Positions 29,567 through 38,191 are shown, counted from the stretch's first letter. The stretch: DNA of 64,000 bases from Gemmatimonadaceae bacterium (GCA_020851035.1 JADZDM010000002.1:129995-193994); one strand, 5' to 3'. Notes: a model not told the origin generated them from the letters alone. Program-made: numbers and translations.

Positions 29567-30460
29567 TCAGCGCTGCGTCAGTTCCTCGTAGACCGCCCGG
29601 ATGAAACGGTCATGCCCGCCCGGCCATTCCTGCTGGTAGGCGGCGGCCAGCTTCATCGCCAGCACGGCCTCGACCGTGCGGCCGGCGCGCACCTCGCGCT
29701 CGACGGCCGCGCGCACGGTGAAGATCGCGTCACGCCACGCCTTCAGGCGCTCGCGATCGGTCACCTGGCCGTGCCCGGGGATGATGCGCGTGGCCGCGTT
29801 GCTCATGGCGTACACGTTGTCGGCCGTGACGATGATGCCGTCGACACTGCCGCCGCTCGCGCGGTCGATGAACGGCAGGCCGGTGTTGTTGAACACGTCG
29901 CCCATGTGCACCGCGTTGGCGCGCGTGAAGTGCACGATCGCGTCACCGTCGGTGTGGGCGGGCGGCACGTGGATCACCTGCACCGAGTCTCCGTTGATGT
30001 GCAGTGTCACGGACTGCACGAAGGTGATCACCGGCAGGGCGGCGCGCGGCGTGGCCCGCGCGGGCTGGTTCACGGCGGCGTTGAACTGCGCCACCGACAT
30101 CCGCTTCCGCACGTTGGCGTGGGCCATGATGATCGCGCCGGCGTTGCCGCAGTTCTCGTTGCCGCCGGTGTGGTCGCCGTGGAAGTGCGTGTTGAAGACG
30201 AACTTCACCGGCGTCGGCGTGATCGTCCGGATCGCGGCCACGATCTTCGCGGTGAGCGGCGCGAACTGGTCGTCGATGATGTACGTGCCGTCCGGCCCGG
30301 TGGAGACGCCGATGTTGCCTCCGGCCCCGAACAACACGTGCAGCGTCGGTGCCAGTGCCGTCACGCGCACCTGCACCGTGTCGAGGTTCGCCTGCGCAGG
30401 GAGCTGGGCGGCACGGGCCGCGGTGGCGGCAGCGAGGATCACGACGGCCAGGGGACGCAT
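29567..30460 (-). CDS. Exported MBL-fold metallo-hydrolase
   Basis: This 297-residue protein carries a signal peptide (LAVVILAAATAARAAQ) and the metallo-beta-lactamase metal motif THFHGDHTGGN (HxHxDH), plus later metal-site candidates (VIHVPPAHTDGDAIVHF and PGHGQVTDRERL). The family covers lactamases, quorum-quenching lactonases and other hydrolases; nothing here fixes the substrate, so a beta-lactamase role should not be assumed. ATG 30460 is chosen because it starts the signal peptide; an upstream ATG at 30493 gives a non-signal extension. The gene is divergent from the next protein gene and 102 nt upstream of the MoxR operon. Confidence 0.82.
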   Translation of the reverse strand: MRPLAVVILAAATAARAAQLPAQANLDTVQVRVTALAPTLHVLFGAGGNIGVSTGPDGTYIIDDQFAPLTAKIVAAIRTITPTPVKFVFNTHFHGDHTGGNENCGNAGAIIMAHANVRKRMSVAQFNAAVNQPARATPRAALPVITFVQSVTLHINGDSVQVIHVPPAHTDGDAIVHFTRANAVHMGDVFNNTGLPFIDRASGGSVDGIIVTADNVYAMSNAATRIIPGHGQVTDRERLKAWRDAIFTVRAAVEREVRAGRTVEAVLAMKLAAAYQQEWPGGHDRFIRAVYEELTQR

Positions 30461-30663
30461 GGGTCTGTGGGGCAGGTCGAGGGAAGCAGGCATCGGGACA
30501 ACGTGATTCGGGAATCTGGGTGGGCGGCACCGCCCCGCGCACCTGCCCGGCCGTCCGCCTCACCGGTCCGGCCGCCGCCGCGCTCGAGCCGGGCTGCCGA
30601 CGCACCGTGGCGACGCGCCTGCATCGCTTACTCTTCGCCACGCCCCAACCCCGAGTTCACCCC

Positions 30664-31266
30664 ATGCGACAGATCCCAGCCCTGCTCATTCTCGCCAGCC
30701 TCGGCGCGCTCCATCCCCTCGGCGCGCAGGGCGGCATGACCCACACGCCGGGCATGCAGCACACGCCCGGCATGGAGCATCCGGCCGCACCGCCACAGCC
30801 AACCCAGTCCGGCCAGGCCGTCTTCGCCGCCGTGACCGAGATCGTGACGCTGCTGGAGGCCGACTCCACCACCGACTGGACGCGGGTGGACCTCGAGGCA
30901 CTCCGCCAGCACCTGCTGGACATGGACAACGTGACGATGCGCGCGCGCGTGCGGCCGACGCTGACTGCGGGCGGCCTGGTGATGGACGTCACCGGCGATG
31001 CCACCGTGGCGGCCTCGATCCGTCGGATGGTCGGTGCGCATGCACCGATGCTGCAGTCGCTCGGCGGCTGGCGCGCCAGCACCGCACCGATCGCCGGCGG
31101 CTTGCGCTTCACCGTCGTCGCCCGGGACGCTGCCGACAGTGCCACCGTGGCCCGGATCCGCGGGCTGGGCTTCATGGGGCTGCTGGTGCAGGGGGCACAC
31201 CACACGCGGCACCACCTGATGATCGCGCGGGGCGCGGGCGCGTCGGCCCACACGCACGGCATGTAG
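30664..31266 (+). CDS. Secreted His/Met-rich protein of unknown function
   Basis: The 200-residue product has a clear signal peptide (ALLILASLGALHPLGAQ). A Met/His/Pro-rich low-complexity stretch follows (HTPGM twice and a nearby GMEHP), and the C-terminal helix ends in a His-rich motif (HHTRHHLM, then AHTHGM). Such composition suggests copper or other soft-metal binding, as in periplasmic metal carriers, but no recognised domain is evident to me. The ATG at 30664 precedes the signal peptide and is the obvious start; frames upstream are Pro/Arg-rich noise. It is monocistronic and followed by an 18-nt tandem repeat. Confidence 0.7.
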   Translation: MRQIPALLILASLGALHPLGAQGGMTHTPGMQHTPGMEHPAAPPQPTQSGQAVFAAVTEIVTLLEADSTTDWTRVDLEALRQHLLDMDNVTMRARVRPTLTAGGLVMDVTGDATVAASIRRMVGAHAPMLQSLGGWRASTAPIAGGLRFTVVARDAADSATVARIRGLGFMGLLVQGAHHTRHHLMIARGAGASAHTHGM

Positions 31267-31362
31267 GCGCCACCGCGGCGCCCTGCATCAGCGGCATCGG
31301 CCAACGATGCCACGGCGCAGGCGCCGATGAGCCCGTTGCTCCAGGCGAGGGTCACGCGTGTT

Positions 31363-31415
31363 TGCGCGTGATACGGTGAGTGCGCGTGCTACGGTGAGTG
31401 CGCGTGATCCGTGAG
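31363..31415. repeat. 18-bp tandem repeat, nearly three copies
   Basis: A unit beginning TGCGCGTGATACGGTGAG is present at 31363-31380 and 31381-31398 (one substitution), with a shortened third copy to 31415. It lies between the His/Met-rich gene and the micro-lipoprotein gene and could affect transcription of the latter; no function is evident. Confidence 0.75.
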
Positions 31416-31491
31416 AAGGACCGCGTCCTCCGTGGCGTCTCTACCAGCATCACCCGCTCGTCACGCGCCACTCCCCAGGAGAACTCCACCC

Positions 31492-31647
31492 ATGCGCACC
31501 AACGCCTTCCGCCTCGCCGCCGCCCTGCTGCTGCTCGCCGCCTGCGACAAGAAGAAGCAGCCCACCGAAGTCGACGCCCGGACCGCCGAGCCCGCCGCAA
31601 ACGTTGGGGTCACGACGCCCCTCGTCGGGACCGGCACCCTGTCCTGA
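31492..31647 (+). CDS. Micro-lipoprotein with AACDKKK motif, copy 1
   Basis: This is a 51-residue predicted lipoprotein. The leader is MRTNAFRLAAALLLLAAC, with the lipobox Cys followed at once by DKKK and then PTEVDARTAEP. A ribosome site (AGGAG) precedes the ATG by about 11 nt. The mature peptide is only about 34 residues, like small entericidin-type or lysis-type lipoproteins, but I recognise no known family. A paralogue lies at 37646 with the same LLLAACDKKK-PTE core and a similar upstream sequence. Lys after the lipidated Cys-Asp may affect sorting. Function unknown. Confidence 0.68.
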   Translation: MRTNAFRLAAALLLLAACDKKKQPTEVDARTAEPAANVGVTTPLVGTGTLS

Positions 31648-31665
31648 CGGGAAGCCGCGCTGGCC

Positions 31666-31686
31666 ACCCGGTGCCGGACACCGGGT
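31666..31686 (+). terminator. Hairpin after micro-lipoprotein 1
   Basis: ACCCGGTG pairs with CACCGGGT around a 5-nt loop, 18 nt past the stop codon. It is probably part of a larger GC-rich fold (further stems at 31654-31660 with 31700-31706). No T-run is present. Confidence 0.45.
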
Positions 31687-31936
31687 AGCCGGGCGCCCGG
31701 CGCGGCAGTGGGTCCGAAGGCAGGACGGCGCTGGAGTCGCGACGTCCCGGCCGCGGCACCGCGTCTCCGTCACGCACGCGTCACCGTGCGGGTGATGTGA
31801 TTGACGCGCTGATGCGCATGCAGGCAAGTTCGATGTGCCTCTCCGCATCGGTTGGCTCCCTCCCTCGTGATCGTCACCGTCTGTGCCGTCCCGCACCACC
31901 CCCCACCGCGAGGCAACGCAGGGCACGGCCACTGGC

Positions 31937-32692
31937 ATGCGCTACGCCCTCATCTCGGACATCCACGCCAACCTGCACGCCCTCGACGCCGTGCTGGCGG
32001 ACATCGACGCGCGGGGCGACACGGACACCATCCACCATCTTGGTGATCTCGTGGGCTACTCGGCGCACCCGAACGAGGTGGTGGAGCGGCTGGCCGGGCG
32101 CGGCATCACCGGCATCGCCGGGAACTACGACTCCACGGTCGCGACAGACTACCAGCATTGCGGGTGCCGCAGCGAGACCCCGCGCCAGGAAGAGCTGGCG
32201 CACATCAGTTACGAGTACACGCGCCGCACCGTGAGCGCGTCCACGAAGCGCGCACTCGGCGCCCTGCCCTTCTCGCTGGACATCCGGCCGCATGGCGGTC
32301 ACACCGTCGGACCGCGCCTGGTGCTGGTGCACGGCACACCGACGCTGAACACGCTCTACTGGACCGAGGACCGCAGCGACGACTTCTGCCTCAAGATGGC
32401 CGCCGTGGCGGGCTTGAAGGCGGGCGACGTGATCGCATTCGGGCACACCCACAAGCCGTGGCTCCGCGAGGTGGACGGGATCCACTTCATCAACACCGGC
32501 AGTGTGGGGCGCCCGAAGGACGGTGACTGGCGTGCCGGCTACGTCCGCCTGGCGTTCACGGCGACGGGGCCGGCGGTCGAGTTCGTGCGCGTCGCGTATG
32601 ACGTCGAGGCGGCAGCGCGCGGCGTCGTGGCCGCCGGCCTGCCCGAGGAGTTCGCGCAGTTCCTTCGGAGCGGTGGCAAGCCGGCTGCGTGA
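31937..32692 (+). CDS. Metallophosphoesterase (YfcE/MJ0936-like)
   Basis: This 251-residue cytoplasmic protein has all the calcineurin-like motifs: ISDIHANLHAL, HHLGDLVGY, GNYDS, LVHGTP and FGHTHKPW. These bind two metals and hydrolyse phosphodiesters; the family covers broad-specificity phosphodiesterases and nucleotide hydrolases. ATG 31937 gives the start MRYALISDIHAN expected for the family, whereas the longer frame from 31883 adds an unrelated tail. It stands alone between the micro-lipoprotein and a gene-free stretch. Confidence 0.85.
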   Translation: MRYALISDIHANLHALDAVLADIDARGDTDTIHHLGDLVGYSAHPNEVVERLAGRGITGIAGNYDSTVATDYQHCGCRSETPRQEELAHISYEYTRRTVSASTKRALGALPFSLDIRPHGGHTVGPRLVLVHGTPTLNTLYWTEDRSDDFCLKMAAVAGLKAGDVIAFGHTHKPWLREVDGIHFINTGSVGRPKDGDWRAGYVRLAFTATGPAVEFVRVAYDVEAAARGVVAAGLPEEFAQFLRSGGKPAA

Positions 32693-33055
32693 CTGCGCGG
32701 TGGACCCCGCCAATGACGCATCCGCACGGTCGTAACGGGAACGGTGCCGGCACTCCATCCTGACGGATGTCGTGCACCGAGCCGCATGCGGCGGCGGTCG
32801 GCGCATCGCGCATCGGGCAGGTCACCGCGACGCCGGAACTCAGTTGACATTCAGTAGCCTCAGCCGTGCGTCGCGACCGAACTGTACTGTTCTCGGTTCC
32901 TGTCGTACTGCCGTCACGTCGACCTGACCGGCACCATACGGAAGGCTGAGGCTGCATTCGCGCGAGACTGTGCGATCGAGTTCGACGTCACCTCAATGCG
33001 CAACAACTGCGTTGCGCAGAAGAGGTATGGCGGAACACTCACCCACGAGGACGCG
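32693..33055. other. Intergenic region, no gene seen
   Basis: This 363-nt gap is visibly less G+C-rich than its neighbours. It contains one TTGACA (32844-32849) without a convincing -10 at 16-18 nt. Short frames crossing it look non-coding. Confidence 0.4.
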
Positions 33056-34957
33056 ATGCGCACGGTCACGAGGGTCACTGCCCTGGCAGCGATGGCGATG
33101 CTCGCCGCTGCGACGACGATTGCCGACGCACAACCGCGTCGAATCCCCAAGCGCAGCTTCACGATTCACGGGCCCTGGTTCGTGCCCGGCAACGCACTTG
33201 GCACTCCCGACGCGAACGACCCCGTCCGCGCCCAGATCGTGACGCCGCAGGCGGCGCAGCCGAACGACGTGCGCACGCCGCCACCGTTCTCGGTGTTCGT
33301 CGACACGGCGAAGCTCGGTGGCATCGACCCCGGCATTGCTGCGGGCAGGCACTTCGTGCTGCTCAGCGACAACGAGAACGGCATTGCCGTGTACCGGCGG
33401 GACGGCACGCTCGTGCAGCGCGGCGTCTTTCCGCTCAAGATCAGCATCAGCAGGCTGTTCCGGCAGGCGAAGGATGATGCCAACACGCACCTCAACATGC
33501 CGGCGAACGTGCCGGCAGAATTCGACAAGGGCATCGTCGGATACGGCGACGTGCGCGTGGCGTACGACGGATATCGCGGCCGGTTCTGGGTCTATGCCAG
33601 GTCGCGGAACCTGCGCCCCGACACCGGGACGCAACTGGTGCAGTTTCCGATCCTCCGCGTGACACGCCGGAACAAGTCGATGGTGGCCGTGTCTCGATCG
33701 GAGGATCCGCGAGACGGATTCATCACCTACTGGTGGGACGAGACGTACCGCAATGGATCGTGCAACGTCGCGCAGCCCTGTGGAGATGCAGACTATTCCA
33801 TCTCGGGTGAAGGCGGCGACTATCCGAGCATCGCGATCGCGCAGAAGACGTTCACGGTGACGGCGGCGGTGAACCACTTCAATCCCGCATTCGATGTCTC
33901 CACCCTGGCCAAGGCCGAGCGATGGCGTGGATGCGAGACCGGCTTCATCCACCACGGGACATTCTCGAAGTGGTGCGGCCCGTTCTACTCGCATCTCATG
34001 CTGATCGACGCGAACAAGCTGGCGGCGGGCTGCGATTCGGTCTCGCGCGGGCGAGGGGGCGTGGCGCACTGTCCCACGGGGCGATCATTCGGCCTGTTCA
34101 TCGACCACGACAACTGGGTCACCGACTGGGCGGACAATGCGAGGACGGATTTCGCCCATGGCATGGCCCGCGGGGTGCGGCCGGTCACGATGTACAACCC
34201 CCACGTGCGGCTCTCCGACACGCCACCATTTGCAGAGGCGTTCTTCGTCACCTCGTACATCGACCGCTCGCTCGTCGCCGGCATCAACTTCCTGACGCTC
34301 TACACGTACATGAACGATGCGATCACGGTGACGCGCTACCCGATCCTGCCGAAGGCGTATCATGACTGGCAGTGGCCGATGAGCGCGGTCTACCGTGACG
34401 GCATGATCTGGGTGGCGCATCACGACTGCTGGCCGGGGCAGCCCGGCTGCCTGACGTCGATCCGGCTGACGCGCATCAACCTCGCCAAGGGGAAGGTCGA
34501 CATCGATCGTCGGTTCGGCCTGCGATCCGAGGTCGAGGACGGTCCGACGGCGCGATTCGTCTATCAGTTCCCGGCGCTCGCGATCACCGCGGCGGGCGAT
34601 CTCGTCGTCAGCTACGTGCGCCACCCCGCGACGGATTCGACGTGGCAGGAGGTGCGCTACAGCGTCTGGTATGCCGGCGAGGACGACCTGCGCTCGAGTC
34701 GCCTGCTCAAGTCCGGGAGCGGACGGTGGACAGGACTGACCACCGACATCGGCGGCATCAGCCTCGATCCCGCAGGCACGTCGGTGTGGCTGGCGCACGT
34801 CTTCTCGACCTCGACCGTCAAGCGCCGCCTGGCATTCGGCCAGTTCGTGGCGAGGCCGACAGGCGCCGTGCCACGCTCGACGACGATCCCGGCGCGCTTC
34901 GAGCGATCGGTGAACCTGCTCACGCCAGCGCCAGTCGAGCGACCGAGGCCGGAGTGA
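33056..34957 (+). CDS. Large secreted protein of unknown function, probably beta-propeller
   Basis: This 633-residue protein has a signal peptide (VTALAAMAMLAAATTIADAQ) and no membrane anchor. The mature part has many short strand-like segments and repeated Y/W/G-rich patterns (YGDVRVAYDGYRGRFWVYA, ISLDPAGTSVWLAHV), which suggests a propeller. Cys pairs (SCNVAQPCGD, DCWPGQPGC) could form disulfides. I recognise no catalytic signature. ATG 33056 has GAGGA 7 nt upstream and begins the signal sequence; an in-frame ATG at 32996 is less likely. Codon use looks somewhat less GC-extreme than in the operon genes, which would fit horizontal acquisition but is not proof. Confidence 0.6.
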   Translation: MRTVTRVTALAAMAMLAAATTIADAQPRRIPKRSFTIHGPWFVPGNALGTPDANDPVRAQIVTPQAAQPNDVRTPPPFSVFVDTAKLGGIDPGIAAGRHFVLLSDNENGIAVYRRDGTLVQRGVFPLKISISRLFRQAKDDANTHLNMPANVPAEFDKGIVGYGDVRVAYDGYRGRFWVYARSRNLRPDTGTQLVQFPILRVTRRNKSMVAVSRSEDPRDGFITYWWDETYRNGSCNVAQPCGDADYSISGEGGDYPSIAIAQKTFTVTAAVNHFNPAFDVSTLAKAERWRGCETGFIHHGTFSKWCGPFYSHLMLIDANKLAAGCDSVSRGRGGVAHCPTGRSFGLFIDHDNWVTDWADNARTDFAHGMARGVRPVTMYNPHVRLSDTPPFAEAFFVTSYIDRSLVAGINFLTLYTYMNDAITVTRYPILPKAYHDWQWPMSAVYRDGMIWVAHHDCWPGQPGCLTSIRLTRINLAKGKVDIDRRFGLRSEVEDGPTARFVYQFPALAITAAGDLVVSYVRHPATDSTWQEVRYSVWYAGEDDLRSSRLLKSGSGRWTGLTTDIGGISLDPAGTSVWLAHVFSTSTVKRRLAFGQFVARPTGAVPRSTTIPARFERSVNLLTPAPVERPRPE

Positions 34958-35075
34958 CATGACCGGCGTACACGAGGATGAGCCCTGAGAGCGATGGCTG
35001 ATTCGCGCACGCATCCGTAGCGTGCATGGTGCGACAGGAGTCCGGTGTCGCACACATATCACAACCGGAGCTCAC

Positions 35076-35438
35076 GTGTCTCTGCACAGATCGTTTGGCG
35101 CCATGGCCGCGCTGACCGCCATCGTCATCGCCTCGCCGCTCGCAGCGCAGTCGCGCAGCATCGTCGATGCCGGTACGCTCGACGCGGCCATGTCCGCCCG
35201 CCCCGACTCGAATCGTGCGGCAGTCACCGCCATCCTGACCACTCCTCGCGCCCGTGCTGCCGCCGCGACGCTTGGCCTTGGCCCGGAGGCTGTCGCCGCG
35301 CGTCTCGCCACGCTCGACGACGCCGGCGTGAGGCAGGTTGCCGACCAGGTGCTGGCCGGCGGTGAGTCCACCGTCGTGATCAGCACCACCGCCATCATCA
35401 TCGGCCTGCTGCTCATCCTCGTGCTGACGCGCGCCTGA
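35076..35438 (+). CDS. PA2779-like small exported protein
   Basis: This 120-residue protein starts at GTG 35076, with GGAG 6 nt upstream. It has an N-terminal hydrophobic signal (GAMAALTAIVIASPLAAQS), a helical middle with GLGPEAVAARLATLDD, then VRQVADQVLAGG and a C-terminal membrane helix (VVISTTAIIIGLLLILVLT). That order, a degenerate repeat ending in an A/PAGG-like turn and a final helix, matches the PA2779 family of Pseudomonas, normally encoded next to a PA2778-type cysteine peptidase. That is exactly the neighbour here, 17 nt downstream, so the two are surely co-transcribed. Function is unknown in the family. Confidence 0.68.
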   Translation: MSLHRSFGAMAALTAIVIASPLAAQSRSIVDAGTLDAAMSARPDSNRAAVTAILTTPRARAAAATLGLGPEAVAARLATLDDAGVRQVADQVLAGGESTVVISTTAIIIGLLLILVLTRA

Positions 35439-35455
35439 CGCTGCCGGGCCTGCAC

Positions 35456-37522
35456 GTGCGCCGCCGCCCGTGGATGATCACCGGGTTGGCGGCGCTGTGT
35501 GCGTCCTGCACCACGACGCGGTTGCGGCTGCCCGAGGCGGTGCCTGCAGCCGCCGCCCCCGCCGTCGCGCTGCAGGTGCCGTACCTCGCACAGACGGTGC
35601 TGCTCTGCGGTGGCGCTGCCGCCGCGATGGTCGAGCGCTGGTGGGGCCGGCGAGGCGTGTATGCCGAGCAGTTCGCGTCGCTCGTGCGAGTCGACGAGGG
35701 TGGCATCCGCACCACCGACCTCGCGCGCGTGATGCGTGAGCGGGGATGGACCGTGTCGGCCGCCGCGATGGATGCCGCAAGCGTGCAGATGCTGCTGGCC
35801 GACAGCGCCCCGGTCATCGCACTCATCGAGGTCAGGCCACGCCGGTTCCACTACGTCGTCATCACCGGCTGGCATGACGGCGTCGTGATCTACCACGACC
35901 CGGCCGCGTCTCCGTTCGTGCGGGTGGACAGCGCCACATTCCTGCGCCGCTGGTCGGGAAGCCGGAACTGGGCGATGGTCGTGCAACCGTCCGCCGCAGC
36001 CATCACAGCGCCGGTCCCGCGGCCCACCGGTGACCGCAGCGACGGCCCGGTCACCGACGCGCTGCCCTGCCGCCCCTGGCTTGACCGTGCGGCAGACGCC
36101 GCTGCCGGTGCGCGCCTGGCGCAGTCCGAGGAGCTGCTCGCAACCGCCGCCAGACTCTGCCCCGATGAGCCGGTCGTGCTGCGCGAACTCGCCGGTGTGC
36201 GATTCCTCCAGGGCAGGCACGTCGAATCCGGCTTGCTCGCCGCCGAGTACGCACAGCGCGTACCCGGTGACGCGCGCGGCTGGCAGGTCCTGGCCGCCAG
36301 CCGGTACCTGGCGGGCGACGAGGCCGGTGCGCTGCGCGCCTGGCGAGCCGTAGGCAAGCCCGTCACGGACCTGCTGCGCATCGATGGCAGCCGGCGGATC
36401 CGGTTCCGCGTGCTTGCTGATGCCATCGGCATCACGCACGGGCGAGTGCTGACCAATGCGGCACTCGCACTCGCCGCGCGCCGCCTGGCTGACGTGCCGG
36501 CGCTCGACGGCGCGCGCGTGGGCTACGCCGCGGTCGCGGGTGGCGTGGTGGAAGTGCGCGCTGCGGTGACCGAGCGGCCGCTCGTCGATCCCCTGCCCCA
36601 GCTTCTGGTGCTCGGCATCGGTGGTGCGATCATCCGCCGCGATGCCACGTTCGTGGTAGTCTCGCCGCTGGGCGCCGGCGAGACATGGTCGGCGCAGTGG
36701 CGATGGCAGTCCTCGGACCCGCGCCTGGCCCTGCGGCTCTCGATCCCCGTCAGGGTCGGCGCACCGGCCGTGCTGCACGTCGAGCGGAGCTGGGACCGGT
36801 TCCGCTTTCCCGCCGGCTTCGGTGAGGAACGGCGCAGCAGCACCCAGGCCAGCCTCACCGGCTGGATGGCGCCCGCGATGGAGGGGCTGGCCGGCCTGCG
36901 GCACGAGCGGTGGGCAGATCGCGGCGAACGCCTCGCGCTGCTGCTCGGCGTCGGTGTGCACGACCGCCGCGATCGCACGGTGTGGGTGCTGTCGGCGGAG
37001 CATGCCGCGCCGGTCGGCCGCGGGCGTTGGTACCGGCGCCTCGACACGCGTGTCACACTCAACCCGCCTCCCGATCGCTGGGCCAACCGCTGGGCGCTGA
37101 GGGCTGGCGGCGCCTGGACGAGTGGTGACACGCCTCGAGGGCTGCAACCTCTCGCCGGCGGCGACCTCCTGCGTGACATCCCGTTGCGTGCCCATCCGTA
37201 CAACGCCGGCGGCGTACTCCCCGCCACACGCATCTCGCATCGGGTGCTGCACGGGGGTGCCTCGGCCGACCGCACCATCACCACGCGCGGCCCGCTGTCG
37301 ATCGGGGCCGGAATCTTCGTGGACGCGGCCGTGCTCGCGCCGGCGAGCGCCGCGCATCGCGTCTATGTGGATGGCGGCGCCGGCCTGCGGTTCGGGCTGG
37401 CAGGACTGCGCAGGGCGGCGATCCGTGTGGACGTCGCACGCGGGCTCGTGACCGACCGCCGCTGGGGGCTGCACGCCGGCCTCGCGCAACCCATCCCGCT
37501 GCGGATCCGGCGCGCGCGCTGA
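35456..37522 (+). CDS. PA2778/C39-like cysteine peptidase fused to TPR and a probable outer-membrane beta-barrel
   Basis: This 688-residue protein starts at GTG 35456 with a lipobox-like leader (LCASC, Cys18). A papain-like C39 domain follows: Gln46, Cys51 (AQTVLLCGGAAAAM), His132 (FHYVVITGW) and Asp148 (YHDPA). About residues 205-310 are TPR-like. From about residue 335 onward there are alternating hydrophobic strands and Omp85-like features (GIFVDAAVLAP and VYVDGGAGLRFG, then IRVDVARGL), ending LAQPIPLRIRRAR. PA2778 relatives are only about half this length, so the barrel is an added module. A cell-surface or periplasmic proteolysis role is inferred. Confidence 0.68.
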   Translation: MRRRPWMITGLAALCASCTTTRLRLPEAVPAAAAPAVALQVPYLAQTVLLCGGAAAAMVERWWGRRGVYAEQFASLVRVDEGGIRTTDLARVMRERGWTVSAAAMDAASVQMLLADSAPVIALIEVRPRRFHYVVITGWHDGVVIYHDPAASPFVRVDSATFLRRWSGSRNWAMVVQPSAAAITAPVPRPTGDRSDGPVTDALPCRPWLDRAADAAAGARLAQSEELLATAARLCPDEPVVLRELAGVRFLQGRHVESGLLAAEYAQRVPGDARGWQVLAASRYLAGDEAGALRAWRAVGKPVTDLLRIDGSRRIRFRVLADAIGITHGRVLTNAALALAARRLADVPALDGARVGYAAVAGGVVEVRAAVTERPLVDPLPQLLVLGIGGAIIRRDATFVVVSPLGAGETWSAQWRWQSSDPRLALRLSIPVRVGAPAVLHVERSWDRFRFPAGFGEERRSSTQASLTGWMAPAMEGLAGLRHERWADRGERLALLLGVGVHDRRDRTVWVLSAEHAAPVGRGRWYRRLDTRVTLNPPPDRWANRWALRAGGAWTSGDTPRGLQPLAGGDLLRDIPLRAHPYNAGGVLPATRISHRVLHGGASADRTITTRGPLSIGAGIFVDAAVLAPASAAHRVYVDGGAGLRFGLAGLRRAAIRVDVARGLVTDRRWGLHAGLAQPIPLRIRRAR

Positions 37523-37645
37523 CCCGCATCCGCAGGACGCGCGCGGCCGGGCCCGCATGCAGAGTGAGAAGAACCCGTGCCGCCTGCGCGTCATTCGCAG
37601 GTACGCCACCTGTTCGAGCATCCTACCCACCGAGGAACTCTCCCC

Positions 37646-37774
37646 ATGCGCAAGTCTGCCTTCTGCATCGCGGCCATCGTCCTGCTCCTCGCTGCCTGTG
37701 ACAAGAAGAAGCCGACGGAGCCCGGCTACGGCGTCACGTCGGTCGCCACCGCCACGGCCCGCGCGCTCTCCTGA
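37646..37774 (+). CDS. Micro-lipoprotein with AACDKKK motif, copy 2
   Basis: This 42-residue lipoprotein begins MRKSAFCIAAIVLLLAAC, with DKKK directly after the lipidated Cys, then PTEPGYGVTSV. GAGGA lies 9 nt before the ATG. It shares the leader, lipobox, DKKK and PTE with the 51-residue protein encoded at 31492, including a similar upstream sequence. Its mature chain is only about 25 residues. It lies 123 nt after the peptidase-barrel gene and may share its transcript. The stop codon lies within a predicted pseudoknot stem. No known family recognised. Confidence 0.65.
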   Translation: MRKSAFCIAAIVLLLAACDKKKPTEPGYGVTSVATATARALS

Positions 37775-37826
37775 CCGGGCAGGACCTGATGGCGCCCGGC
37801 CCGCCTCCCACGGTCAGGGCGCCATC
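37771..37826 (+). other. Candidate H-type RNA pseudoknot over the micro-lipoprotein stop codon
   Basis: CTGACCG (37771-37777, containing the TGA stop) can pair with CGGTCAG (37811-37817). GATGGCGCC (37788-37796) can pair with GGCGCCATC (37818-37826). The two perfect stems (7 and 9 bp) cross each other, and their 3' strands are adjacent, which is the classic pseudoknot topology. The 9-bp stem alone would also act as a terminator hairpin. Confidence 0.45.
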
Positions 37827-37974
37827 GGCGTGAGGTGCCTGGCGCGCCCGTGCGATTGCTGGTTGACGTCGCGATACATGTGCTCGCTGCAGGTGCCGTC
37901 CTGTCACTCCCGTTCCAGGGCAGGTCGCGGCCCTGCACGATGCCCGTGTGCATCGCGCAAATCGATGGCGCAAT

Positions 37975-38191
37975 CCGGTGACAGTGCACTCGGGAAATCC
38001 GGTGACAGTGCACTCGGGAAATCCGGTGACAGGGAAATCCGGTGACAGTGCACTCGTTGCGAGCGCCCATCCGGTGACAGTGCACTCGGGGGAAATCCGG
38101 TGACAGTGCACTCGGGAAATCCGGTGACAGTGCACTCGTTACCTGCCATTCGTGCACTGTCACCGAATTCATGTCATTCGTGCACTGTCAC
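37975..38191. repeat. Main tandem array of the GTGACAGTGCAC repeat with an orientation switch
   Basis: Eight exact cores occur here. Six are forward (37978, 38002, 38042, 38074, 38100, 38124) and two inverse (38152, 38180), plus truncated units. Neighbouring forward units are spaced 24 nt, with the linker TCGGGAAATCCG. The switch in direction is near 38140-38150, where forward units meet TTACCTGCCATTCGT. Further partial inverse units (with CCGAATTC linkers) continue to about 38240. All frames lack stops over much of the array on both strands, which explains long spurious reading frames here. Confidence 0.92.

Noticed and set aside
29567-30460. Calling the MBL-fold protein a beta-lactamase
   Set aside because: HxHxDH is shared by many hydrolases, and the context gives no antibiotic link.
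32844-32849. TTGACA as a promoter for the secreted protein at 33056
   Set aside because: No acceptable -10 lies 16-18 nt downstream, and the gene starts over 200 nt away.
37975-38191. CRISPR-like array of 24-nt repeats
   Set aside because: There are no unique spacers of constant length: the units abut with the same linker, the orientation changes, and no cas gene is visible. It fits a REP-type array instead.
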